Positions 52,721-59,514 of a stretch of 64,000 nt of DNA are shown piece by piece. Where the stretch lies: positions 484,283-548,282 of the forward strand of contig NZ_RZMZ01000007.1 of the NCBI RefSeq assembly GCF_003992675.1. The letters are read 5' to 3'. Each line of letters opens with the position of its first letter. Positions within the stretch are counted from its first letter, which is position 1. The DNA is from Flagellimonas marinaquae. Its GTDB lineage: Bacteria; Bacteroidota; Bacteroidia; Flavobacteriales; Flavobacteriaceae. Made by a program: the position numbers and the translations under genes. The notes under the pieces are model-generated. The model was not told the origin of the DNA. It searched no databases and saw only the letters and a program-made list of their open reading frames with translations.

Positions 52721-52780
52721 CCGAGCGTTAAGAAAATGTCCTGTGGGCATTTTCAGCGAAGGAGCGAGATGGCGCAAGCG
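52721..52780. repeat. Structured repeat element, copy B
   Basis: CCGAGCGTTAAGAAAATGTC and onward is related to copy A at 52038-52098. Its inner stem AAAATGTCC/GGGCATTTT differs from AATAGTCC/GGACTATT, but pairing is kept, indicating selection on structure or its DNA fold. Confidence 0.6.
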
Positions 52781-52787
52781 TAAAATG

Positions 52788-52831
52788 ATAAAATCGTTAC
52801 ACTGTTATAGTGTAGCGGTTTTTTATTTTTG
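52788..52831 (+). terminator. Cassette terminator overlapping the methyltransferase promoter
   Basis: It is a near-copy of the tRNA-Asn terminator (AAATCGTTACACT with AGTGTAGCGGTTT and T6). Its T-rich tail contains TATTTTTG (52824-52831), a -7 box three bases before the methyltransferase ATG. Confidence 0.65.
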
Positions 52832-52834
52832 TAT

Positions 52835-53581
52835 ATGACTGAAAAGCAACTTGATTTCATTATCTCATTTCACAAAAAACTTTACCGTCAAGGACCGGGG
52901 AGTGACGAGGAAACCCTAAAGGCAATCAATTTCACAGGCTTAAGTGAATCAACTGAACTTTCTATTTTAGACCTTGGATGTGGTACCGGTTCTCAGACCA
53001 ATGTACTTGCGAATCATCTGAATGGAACCATTACTGCATTAGATTTATTCCAACCATTCTTGGATGAATTGGAGGATAGGATTAAAAGTCCAAATGTTCG
53101 CACGTTTCAAGGATCTATGGACGACTTGAACTTCGAAAAAGAAAGTTTTGACCTTATTTGGTCAGAGGGGGCGGTTTACAACATGGGGTTTGAAAATGGA
53201 TTAAACTATTTACACCCTTTCCTCAAAAAGAACGGAGTCATAGCGTTAAGCGAAATCACTTGGTTAACAAACGAGCGTCCGGCTGATATTGAAACATATT
53301 GGAATGCCGAATACCCTGAAATAGACTCTGCTCAAGGAAAGATTAAGACACTCCATGAGTCCGGATATCAACTCATTGATCATTTCATTTTATCTGAAGA
53401 AAGTTGGCTCAGCAATTACTATGGTGCTTTAGAGATGGAATTCGCAGTTCTTATGGAAGATCATTCTATAGAAGAAGAATTAAAAGTAGTTATTCAATCC
53501 TACCAAAATGAAATAGCGACATATAAAACGTTCAAGGAGTACTTTGGGTATGGTTTCTACATAGCAAAGAAAGTGAATTAA
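52835..53581 (+). CDS. Class I SAM-dependent methyltransferase
   Basis: This 248-residue protein (start at MTEKQLDFIISFHKKL) has motif I LDLGCGTGSQTNVLA (about 50-64), an acidic residue at the end of strand 2 (ITALDLF), and the post-I GSMDDLNFEKESFDLIWSEG. It resembles UbiE/Methyltransf_11-type enzymes; the substrate is unknown. The ATG follows the cassette terminator so closely that no ribosome binding site fits, so a leaderless message is likely. It is the only gene in its cassette. Confidence 0.92.
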   Translation: MTEKQLDFIISFHKKLYRQGPGSDEETLKAINFTGLSESTELSILDLGCGTGSQTNVLANHLNGTITALDLFQPFLDELEDRIKSPNVRTFQGSMDDLNFEKESFDLIWSEGAVYNMGFENGLNYLHPFLKKNGVIALSEITWLTNERPADIETYWNAEYPEIDSAQGKIKTLHESGYQLIDHFILSEESWLSNYYGALEMEFAVLMEDHSIEEELKVVIQSYQNEIATYKTFKEYFGYGFYIAKKVN

Positions 53582-53590
53582 ATAATTCTT

Positions 53591-53619
53591 GGCTGCATCT
53601 TTGAATAATAGGGGGAGCA
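53591..53619 (+). repeat. Cassette boundary site R6
   Basis: GGCTGCATCTTTGAATAATA is followed by GGGGGAGCA, identical to the tRNA-Asn 3' end, then ACTTAAAATGATAAAACC as behind the tRNA. This is the best preserved copy. Confidence 0.8.
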
Positions 53620-53631
53620 ACTTAAAATGAT

Positions 53632-53666
53632 AAAACCGTTATACTGTTATAGTGTAGCGGTTTTTT
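53632..53666. terminator. Cassette terminator after R6
   Basis: It is identical in stem and loop to the terminator behind tRNA-Asn. Its T tract contains the stop codon of the convergent HxlR gene ending at 53665. Confidence 0.8.
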
Positions 53667-54105
53667 ATGGATTTATCCCCAATGTTTCTTGGATTAATCT
53701 TCGATAATTATTCTGAATTCCCGCAATTAAAGCTGACTTATTACTAATGTCACCGATTTGAGATATCGAAGGCATTTCAGGGTTTTGAACTCTTAAGTTC
53801 TTATCACTCCAAATAATCAACTCCATAATGATCGGTGCTAATTCAATTCCTTTCTCTGTGAGTAAATAGATGTTTTCCTTTTGGTTATGAGGTAGTTTCT
53901 GCTTTGTTATTAATTCATTTTCCTCTAACCACTTCAATCGAGCAGAGAGAATACCCGGAGCTATTCCCTCTTGAGATTCAGAAAATTCTTTAAAGGTTTT
54001 CTTACCACTTGTTAGCATATCCCTCAATATTAATAAGGACCATTTATCTCCTATGATATCCAAGGCAGTGGCAATAGGACATGTTGATCGAAATTTACTT
54101 CTCAT
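53665..54105 (-). CDS. HxlR-family winged-helix regulator
   Basis: This 146-residue regulator has the family pattern RSTCPIATALDIIGDKWSLL with the conserved N-terminal Cys, then EGIAPGILSARLKWLEENEL and YLLTEKGIELAPIIMELIIW. It is divergent from the SDR gene, with two dyads in the 79-bp spacer. It is related in type but not closely to the other HxlR protein at 49392. It probably represses the SDR-membrane pair and senses reactive carbonyl or quinone compounds (family-based inference). Confidence 0.92.
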   Translation of the reverse strand: MRSKFRSTCPIATALDIIGDKWSLLILRDMLTSGKKTFKEFSESQEGIAPGILSARLKWLEENELITKQKLPHNQKENIYLLTEKGIELAPIIMELIIWSDKNLRVQNPEMPSISQIGDISNKSALIAGIQNNYRRLIQETLGINP

Positions 54106-54111
54106 AATATT

Positions 54112-54171
54112 ACTACTATTTTGGTAGTTAAATAAAACTTGCCTAATTTTACTACTTAATCGATAGTAAAA
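54112..54171. promoter_or_regulatory. HxlR-type operators between divergent genes
   Basis: Two dyads lie in the spacer. ACTAC-7 bp-GTAGT is at 54112-54128, next to the HxlR start, and TTTTACTA-9 bp-TAGTAAAA is at 54147-54171, 14 bp before the SDR start. The TACT...AGTA core is like known HxlR/YodB sites. Confidence 0.65.
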
Positions 54172-54184
54172 ATAAGAAACTCAA

Positions 54185-54955
54185 ATGAAAGTAAGCCAAC
54201 AAATGGTACTTATAACAGGCGGTAGTTCAGGAATTGGACTGGCACTCGCAAAAAAGTTTTTAGATCAAGACAATACGGTCATTATCACAGGAAGGGACGC
54301 AACTAAACTTGAGAAAATAAAATCGTCGTATCCTCAAATCCATATTTTTCAAAGTGATGTTACCGATGACGCAGACGTAAGAATACTTACAGATAACATT
54401 CAAGAAAAATTTGGAGGCATTGATGTTCTGATCAATAATGCTGGAATAATGAATTTGATAGATGCGGGGAATGAACTCAACGATCTAAGTAAACAAATGC
54501 AAGAAATTGAGATTAACTATAATTCTCCTATTAGAGTCTTGCACTACTTCCTTCCACAGCTTAAAAAAAGTAAAAATGCTGTATTGGTAAATGTTTCATC
54601 CGGATTAGCTTATGTTCCATTCGCTCAAGCCCCTGTTTATTCTGGCACAAAATCCGCTTTACACTTTTGGACTTTAAGTATTAGACCACAGCTCAGACAG
54701 CATAACATCAAGGTAGTTGAGTTATTACCCCCTGTTGTAGATACTCCTTTAGCACATGGGGCAGACATAGCAGATGACGACAACTTAAAACCAATGCCTC
54801 CCAAAAAATTAGCTGATATCTTTTGGAGAGACTTTGTAAACGGTAAGGAAGAAATCACCCCAGGCATTTCCAAGCAACTCAAATTTATGAGCAGAATTGC
54901 TCCTAAGTTCATATTTAGCCAATTAAATAAAAAACCAATACCAAGAAAGAAGTAA
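54185..54955 (+). CDS. SDR-family oxidoreductase (DltE-like)
   Basis: This 256-residue short-chain dehydrogenase has cofactor motif TGGSSGIGLALAKKF (about 11-25), NNAGIMN (about 86), catalytic Ser in VNVSSGLAYV and YSGTK with catalytic Tyr/Lys (about 157-161). Its closest general type is the DltE/YqjQ group. It is under a probable HxlR operator and is followed 20 bp later by a membrane protein gene, so it is likely a stress-induced carbonyl reductase unit. Confidence 0.92.
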   Translation: MKVSQQMVLITGGSSGIGLALAKKFLDQDNTVIITGRDATKLEKIKSSYPQIHIFQSDVTDDADVRILTDNIQEKFGGIDVLINNAGIMNLIDAGNELNDLSKQMQEIEINYNSPIRVLHYFLPQLKKSKNAVLVNVSSGLAYVPFAQAPVYSGTKSALHFWTLSIRPQLRQHNIKVVELLPPVVDTPLAHGADIADDDNLKPMPPKKLADIFWRDFVNGKEEITPGISKQLKFMSRIAPKFIFSQLNKKPIPRKK

Positions 54956-54975
54956 AATCAATAATAAATTACAAA

Positions 54976-55473
54976 ATGGACAATTTTACAATCATTAATC
55001 TTCAGGCATTAACCGGCACAATTGCCATTATATTAGGATTTAGATATTGGATACAACCGCGAATCTCGAAGCTGTCGATCTATGAGGCACTTCTTCCATT
55101 CATTTTTCTTAATACATTCAGGTACCTCGGTTTAACATTTATGGCCAAGGAACAGTTTTATGACGGTTTTCCTCAGGATTTTCTAACCACTGTCGGGCTA
55201 CTTGATTTTACTACCGCTCTTCTGGCGATCATCTCATTAGTCGCATTGAAGAACAAATGGCGTTTTGCCATTCCGCTGGTTTGGACATTCAATATTATAG
55301 GGTTTGGAGATTTAGTTACCGCTTTTCCACAGTTTTTTGGATTAAAGCTTTATAATCAAAACTTAGGCTTCATCTGGCTGATGTTCATCACCTATGGTTT
55401 AGTCACATTTTTGAGTCACATTTATATTTTTATCAGACTTTTCCGAAATCTGAAAAAGAAATCTTCAACCTAA
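54976..55473 (+). CDS. Small polytopic membrane protein
   Basis: This 165-residue protein has about five membrane helices (about 5-22, 35-52, 68-88, 95-118 and 132-158). I know no clear family name for it. It is co-directional with and 20 bp after the SDR gene, inside the same cassette. Function unknown. Confidence 0.75.
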   Translation: MDNFTIINLQALTGTIAIILGFRYWIQPRISKLSIYEALLPFIFLNTFRYLGLTFMAKEQFYDGFPQDFLTTVGLLDFTTALLAIISLVALKNKWRFAIPLVWTFNIIGFGDLVTAFPQFFGLKLYNQNLGFIWLMFITYGLVTFLSHIYIFIRLFRNLKKKSST

Positions 55474-55491
55474 GTCACCAAAAGATAAATT

Positions 55492-55522
55492 TGTGCTGTA
55501 ACTTTGAATAATAGGGGGAGCA
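55492..55522 (+). repeat. Cassette boundary site R7
   Basis: TGTGCTGTAACTTTGAATAA is followed by TAGGGGGAGCA, the last nine bases identical to the tRNA-Asn 3' end. It follows the SDR-membrane set. Confidence 0.8.
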
Positions 55523-55534
55523 ACTATTAAAAGT

Positions 55535-55573
55535 AAAACCGTTATACTTTTGTATATAGTGTAGAGGTTTTTG
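55535..55573 (+). terminator. Cassette terminator after R7 (diverged loop)
   Basis: It is a variant of the repeated terminator. The AAAACCGTTATACTTTTGTA side pairs with ATAGTGTAGAGGTTTTT; the loop is longer and one stem base is changed. Confidence 0.65.
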
Positions 55574-55617
55574 ACGGGTAATCATTATCTTGCAGTAAAC
55601 CAATTAAATAAATCAAA

Positions 55618-55842
55618 ATGGAAAAAAATATTTCTAAAGTAAGAGCACATGATGCTATTGTAGGAGTCTTGTATTTAATCAGTGCTGGCTTAACCCTATA
55701 CACTTCTAACATAAACTTTGTGTGGATCGCGGTAGCAGTTGGTGGACTTCAACTTATCAGTCCTATGACAAAATTTTGCCCAGTGTATTTCATCCTTAAT
55801 AAATTAATGCCAAATACTGACCCTATTCAGAATGGTAAGTAA
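55618..55842 (+). CDS. DUF2892 small membrane protein, copy 3
   Basis: This 74-residue protein differs from copy 1 at about three positions (V5I, A24G, L32I). As with copy 1, it alone fills a cassette of about 375 bp between a tRNA-type terminator and a full boundary site (R8). The whole unit, not just the gene, is therefore duplicated at the two ends of the array. Confidence 0.9.
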   Translation: MEKNISKVRAHDAIVGVLYLISAGLTLYTSNINFVWIAVAVGGLQLISPMTKFCPVYFILNKLMPNTDPIQNGK

Positions 55843-55867
55843 AACTTAAGTCACAAATAGAATTATT

Positions 55868-55898
55868 TGTGCTGCAACTTTGAATAACAAGGGGAGCA
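55868..55898 (+). repeat. Cassette boundary site R8 (distal end)
   Basis: TGTGCTGCAACTTTGAATAA is followed by CAAGGGGAGCA. It is preceded by the small dyad CACAAATA-GAAT-TATTTGTG. It is followed by an unrelated terminator and arm-like repeats, as at R1. It is the last site seen. Confidence 0.75.
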
Positions 55899-55908
55899 TT
55901 GAAAATCA

Positions 55909-55935
55909 AAGCCTTACAGATTTGTAAGGCTTTTT
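55909..55935 (+). terminator. Terminator after R8
   Basis: AAGCCTTACA-GATT-TGTAAGGCTT is a perfect 10-bp stem, followed by T's. Confidence 0.85.
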
Positions 55936-55945
55936 TCATTCTTCA

Positions 55946-55966
55946 TTGTAACACATTTGTAACACA
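55946..55966. repeat. Tandem GTAACAC repeat, 11-bp period, near R8
   Basis: TTGTAACACATTTGTAACAC shows two copies of TTGTAACAC one helical turn apart, the same layout as TTTGCACGC near R1. It is a possible integrase arm site. The 210 bp from here to the DUF3570 gene show no gene. Confidence 0.5.
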
Positions 55967-56176
55967 AAACGCAAATAAGGGCTTTTTTTATTTCATCATT
56001 GCCCTGTGAATTGCTTCCCCCAATGTAGAAAGTAATTAATATTGAAAATCAACACTTTAAATTTTAAAGGCTCATATAGGGTACAATGCATCATTAAAAA
56101 CCCCTGTTTTTGGTGTTAACAAGGTGTTTTAGTGAAGCTAACTTTTATAGTATACATTGTAAGCGTAGGTATATAT

Positions 56177-57628
56177 TTAATTATCAATAATAAAGTCTGC
56201 GCCTAAAGATATTATATGGGCTTTTAGTCCAGTATTCCGATTGTAATAATTATAATCTAGTGTTAAGTTTTTTAAACCAAACTTCCATATGTGTGATTTG
56301 GTAAAAATGTCTGTGTATTTTAACCCTAAACCTACCTGTCTAGCACTAAATTTAGACAGGTCAAAATCTGATGTGTAGAATTCTTCAGTAGACAAATGCT
56401 GCTCAAAAGGAGCAAAGTAATCTGCTGCTGTTTGTGTGTATAAACGATAGTTAGGATAAAGCGTAAATTTTTGCGCCAATTTTAAAGCTAATTCTGCATT
56501 CAGGGTATGCCCTGTAATACCCCAATTATCGAAATAATATCTATAATAAGAACGCAGCACTAAATTTTCTGTAATATACTGATTTAGCCTTATACCTATC
56601 GGGATTTTTAATCTATTATTGGGTAGTCTCTCTATGTCGTCAGCTAATTGAAAAACGCCTTTATTTCGTTCTTCAGAGTAAAATGGAATGCTTGTAGCCG
56701 TTCCAATGTAAAAATTTGACTTATCTGCAAAATAAACGCGCTGCATAGGGTTGGCCAACCAACCTGTTTGATATACAATATCTGTAAAGAGAGAAACCTG
56801 GGTTGTTTTGCCCAATATCTGAAAGAGGCTTAAGGAAGCAGCATATGTGTTTCTTTTAGTATCATTTATTAAGATATTTCGCGTAGGTTTCCATGCATTT
56901 ACAGACATCTTATTTATGATATTGCCGTTTTGATCTAAAATATCAGTGCCTTCAAAAAAATCCCTATTTAAATCACCACCATTTTCAATATAGGTTTTTA
57001 TTTCTGTAGCATATTCAGGTCTCCAATTGTCTAGATAGACATTTGCTGTTATTCCTAACTCGGTGTTTTTTTGATTAAAAAGTTTTACCAGACCAGCTCC
57101 GACACCTAATGAAAAGTAATCGTATTCGTTGGCAACACTCATATTGCCACTATATATGGTATTTCTATCTTCTGAGGAACGGCTGTAACCCACGGTTAAA
57201 TTTGTCCAAACATCTTGGCGAGAAGCTCCTGAGGATGCTGCCCAAGGTGTACCAGTATTAGCTCCTGTAGTATAATTGTCGTCATCGTCATCATCGTCAT
57301 CACCTTCTCCGTTAGATGCTCCAGACCAAGGGTTTAAATTACTAGAAGATGCAGATGTGTAAGCCGATATAGTCCCGTCGATACTTAAAATCCCGTCTTG
57401 CTTTACAGGGATAGATACGAGGATATTTGTAGCATAATCATTAAGTTGCTCTGAACCAATACCACCTGTAACGGCAGCATTTTTTCCATCTTGGGTGTAA
57501 AAACTAGTTAAAATACTCAATTCTGTGTTTTCTAAAGCCCTTTTTTTAAACGCTGTACCATCTTCACTTTCCTGGGCAAAAGCACAAAAAGGCAGTAAAG
57601 TAATCAAACTTATAATTAGGTTTCTCAT
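56177..57628 (-). CDS. DUF3570 outer-membrane protein
   Basis: This protein of about 483 residues (start at MRNLIISLITLL with a signal peptide ending CAFAQ) is built of alternating beta strands. It matches the DUF3570 pattern: early ENTELSILTSFYTQDGKNAA, a central variable acidic loop with eight consecutive Asp near residue 110, and the C-terminal barrel strands ending GADFIIDN. It is probably an outer-membrane barrel. The frame extends 17 codons upstream into the DUF4266 gene end. It is last in a thioredoxin-ApbE-DUF4266-DUF3570 operon, a combination known from ApbE (flavinylation) loci; the precise role is unknown. Confidence 0.88.
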   Translation of the reverse strand: MRNLIISLITLLPFCAFAQESEDGTAFKKRALENTELSILTSFYTQDGKNAAVTGGIGSEQLNDYATNILVSIPVKQDGILSIDGTISAYTSASSSNLNPWSGASNGEGDDDDDDDDNYTTGANTGTPWAASSGASRQDVWTNLTVGYSRSSEDRNTIYSGNMSVANEYDYFSLGVGAGLVKLFNQKNTELGITANVYLDNWRPEYATEIKTYIENGGDLNRDFFEGTDILDQNGNIINKMSVNAWKPTRNILINDTKRNTYAASLSLFQILGKTTQVSLFTDIVYQTGWLANPMQRVYFADKSNFYIGTATSIPFYSEERNKGVFQLADDIERLPNNRLKIPIGIRLNQYITENLVLRSYYRYYFDNWGITGHTLNAELALKLAQKFTLYPNYRLYTQTAADYFAPFEQHLSTEEFYTSDFDLSKFSARQVGLGLKYTDIFTKSHIWKFGLKNLTLDYNYYNRNTGLKAHIISLGADFIIDN

Positions 57629-57635
57629 ATATTTT

Positions 57636-57857
57636 TTAATTACAACCGCAACCACCTCCAGATTTTCCACCGTTACCACCTGAAGCTCCTTCTCGATAAA
57701 CTTGAAAGGCTGTATGAAATTTTTTATTTTTTCTATCGGACAACTCCATATCAGGGTCGTTGATATTTACCATTTCATAAGGTTTTACAGCTACACAAGA
57801 GCTTAAACTTAACAGTGTCACAACTGTTATCATAAAGCGATTAATTCGTTTTTTCAT
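57636..57857 (-). CDS. DUF4266 Cys-rich lipoprotein
   Basis: This 73-residue lipoprotein has lipobox SLSSC (Cys21), a conserved middle (KPYEMVNINDPDMELSDRKN) and a Gly-rich end, GGNGGKSGGGCGCN. The CxC end with preceding Gly/Ser resembles a metal-binding or modification tail. It overlaps the ApbE gene end by 17 bases and precedes the DUF3570 gene by seven. DUF4266 and DUF3570 usually occur together. A redox or metal role is inferred. Confidence 0.88.
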   Translation of the reverse strand: MKKRINRFMITVVTLLSLSSCVAVKPYEMVNINDPDMELSDRKNKKFHTAFQVYREGASGGNGGKSGGGCGCN

Positions 57858-58836
57858 TTATTTTAATATTTTGAGATTGATGTACACGACCTTCTGTATC
57901 AATGATAATACATTCTACATTTGGTATTTGATTGATACGGTCTAAGCCAATATCCTTGCCCATTACAAATATAGAAGTCGCTAAGGCATCGGCAAGTTCT
58001 GCACTAGGGGCAAATACTGTTACACTGATAATTCCTCTGGATGGGTATCCTGTTTTGGGGTTGATGATGTGAGCATACCGAATTCCATCAAACATCACAA
58101 ATTTTTCATAGTCGCCACTAGTCACTACAGCACCTTGTTTTAGCGGAAGCAAAGCAAAGGCTTTGTTTTTATTCATTGGGTTGGTTATAGCAACAGTCCA
58201 ATCTTCTCCATTGGGTTGTTTGCCCCAAGTGTTCATATCTCCTGAGGCATTAATGATTCCTGAACTTACACCTTTTGAAATAAGTAGCTGTTTTGTTGTA
58301 TCTGCTGCATAGCCTTTTCCAATAGCACCAAATCCAATCTTCATACCTATTTTTTTAAGAAATACGGTATGATTTGCTTTATCTAGAAGGATGTTTTCAT
58401 AGCCAACTTTTTCAACAGATGCCGCTATTTCCTCTTTCGAAGGCATTTTAGTCATACTGCTTTCAAACTTCCAAATTCTATCCATTGAAGCATAACTAAT
58501 ATCAAAAGCTCCATCGGTTAATTTTGAAATAGCTATTGCTCTTTCTATTAAATCGAACAATTCTTTGTCTACCTTGACAGGTTTAATTCCTGCATTACGA
58601 TTAATTTCTGATGTTTGAGAGTTAGTGTCCCAAGATGAAATTAGTTTTTCTATTCTTGTTATTTCTTCAATAGCTATTTCAATGTATTTTCTACCTTCTG
58701 TTGAGTCATTGGCTACTACTGTAAGGTCAAATCTACTACCCATTAACTTGGTAGTTTTATGAAAAATTTCTTGTGCATTTGAGCATATAGATTGTAGAAA
58801 AAAAATAAACAAGAGAATTCTTATCATATTATTCAA
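57841..58836 (-). CDS. apbE: FAD:protein FMN transferase (ApbE family)
   Basis: This 331-residue periplasmic enzyme moves FMN from FAD onto Thr/Ser of target proteins, using Mg. It has an N-terminal signal peptide (about 1-21, ending CSNAQ) and the family motifs MGSRFDLTVV, GFGAIGKGYAADTT (about 168-181), ASGDMNTWG, YAHIINPKTGYP (about 257-268) and ADALATSIFVMG (near 290). Its start overlaps the thioredoxin-like gene stop by eight bases. A clear flavinylation target motif is not obvious in the adjacent proteins, so the substrate may be elsewhere. Confidence 0.93.
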   Translation of the reverse strand: MNNMIRILLFIFFLQSICSNAQEIFHKTTKLMGSRFDLTVVANDSTEGRKYIEIAIEEITRIEKLISSWDTNSQTSEINRNAGIKPVKVDKELFDLIERAIAISKLTDGAFDISYASMDRIWKFESSMTKMPSKEEIAASVEKVGYENILLDKANHTVFLKKIGMKIGFGAIGKGYAADTTKQLLISKGVSSGIINASGDMNTWGKQPNGEDWTVAITNPMNKNKAFALLPLKQGAVVTSGDYEKFVMFDGIRYAHIINPKTGYPSRGIISVTVFAPSAELADALATSIFVMGKDIGLDRINQIPNVECIIIDTEGRVHQSQNIKINEKTN

Positions 58837-59275
58837 TAAAACTGTTTAAATGCTCAATATATTCTTGAGGTGTTAATTTTTTATAACCCGTGTTTCCTAG
58901 TATTTTTTTGTTTTCATCAATTATTAAAACCGCTGGAAAATAGCCATTTGGGTTATACTTTTCGGCAAGTTGTACATTTTTCTCCTCTTGTTCCTTTGAT
59001 AATTTATTGGTTTTTTTTCTCGGAAAATCCGCTCTAACCATTACAAAATTTTCATTTGCATATTTTTGAAATGTATCGGTTTCCCAAATTTCTTTTTCTA
59101 ATTTCATGCAAGGTGCACACCAATCCGAACCAGAAAAAACAAGTATAATGGTTCTATTAGAACCTTGGGCTGTTTTTAAAGCCGTGTTAAAATCTAATTT
59201 CCAATCTTGAGAGTAGGTTAAAGTTAATTGTCCGATGAAGAATAGAGCTAATAAGATAGATTTCTTTAGGGTCAT
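58829..59275 (-). CDS. Secreted thioredoxin-like protein
   Basis: This 148-residue protein has a signal peptide (about 1-23, ending TYSQ) and a thioredoxin fold with active site SDWCAPCMKLEKEIW (CxxC at about 53-56). The cis-Pro region is YFPAVLIIDENKKIL. It is likely a periplasmic thiol-disulfide oxidoreductase. It is the first gene of the ApbE/DUF4266/DUF3570 operon. It could keep the CxC tail of the DUF4266 lipoprotein reduced (inference). Confidence 0.92.
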   Translation of the reverse strand: MTLKKSILLALFFIGQLTLTYSQDWKLDFNTALKTAQGSNRTIILVFSGSDWCAPCMKLEKEIWETDTFQKYANENFVMVRADFPRKKTNKLSKEQEEKNVQLAEKYNPNGYFPAVLIIDENKKILGNTGYKKLTPQEYIEHLNSFIE

Positions 59276-59395
59276 AATATTTTAATTCATTAAGAATTTA
59301 TTTTTACTGTTTTTAATCAGTTCGGTTCAAAGCGAAGCCAACAAAGGTATGCCCTTTCATTCAACGGGGATATGCTTCCTAGGAAATACAAAAGA

Positions 59396-59422
59396 GTTTC
59401 GGGGAAGATTCTTCCCCGAAAC
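59396..59422 (-). terminator. Perfect 12-bp hairpin after the PepSY-like gene
   Basis: GTTTCGGGGAAG-ATT-CTTCCCCGAAAC has a 3-nt loop, followed on the minus strand by a T-rich run. It lies about 95 bp after the PepSY-like stop and 120 bp ahead of the thioredoxin-like start. Confidence 0.65.
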
Positions 59423-59514
59423 GGTCAAAATTAATGATAATTTTATGAATTTAGCGATGTCCTAAAAAGTGTCAAGTTACACTACATCCCTTCTTTAGAG
59501 CAATATAAATTATC

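Larger units (their letters stand above)
39050..55966. mobile_element. tRNA-Asn-anchored cassette array
   Basis: About 17 kb is divided by roughly eight copies of a boundary site (R1-R8, listed separately). The left half of the site is like TGTGCTGCAACTTTGAATAA and the right end is GGGGGAGCA, identical to the tRNA-Asn 3' end. Most sites are followed by a near-copy of the tRNA's terminator. Units by content: DUF2892 (39.06-39.43 kb); an empty decayed unit (to 39.69); AraC-adhesin-PorP with remnants (to 49.14); HxlR-DinB-EthD-DUF2892 (to 51.95); XRE (to 52.72); methyltransferase (to 53.62); HxlR/SDR/membrane (to 55.52); DUF2892 (to 55.90). The smaller units look AT-richer than their surroundings. 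No integrase is visible. Site-specific movement is inferred from structure only. Confidence 0.6.

Noticed and set aside
39401..55898. Cassette boundary sites as integron attC sites
   Set aside because: They lack the paired GTTRRRY/RYYYAAC cores and the long imperfect palindrome of attC, and no integron integrase is present. The shared core is the tRNA end.
39401..55898. The repeats as a CRISPR array
   Set aside because: Spacing ranges from 0.25 to 9.4 kb, with genes between copies. No cas gene is seen.
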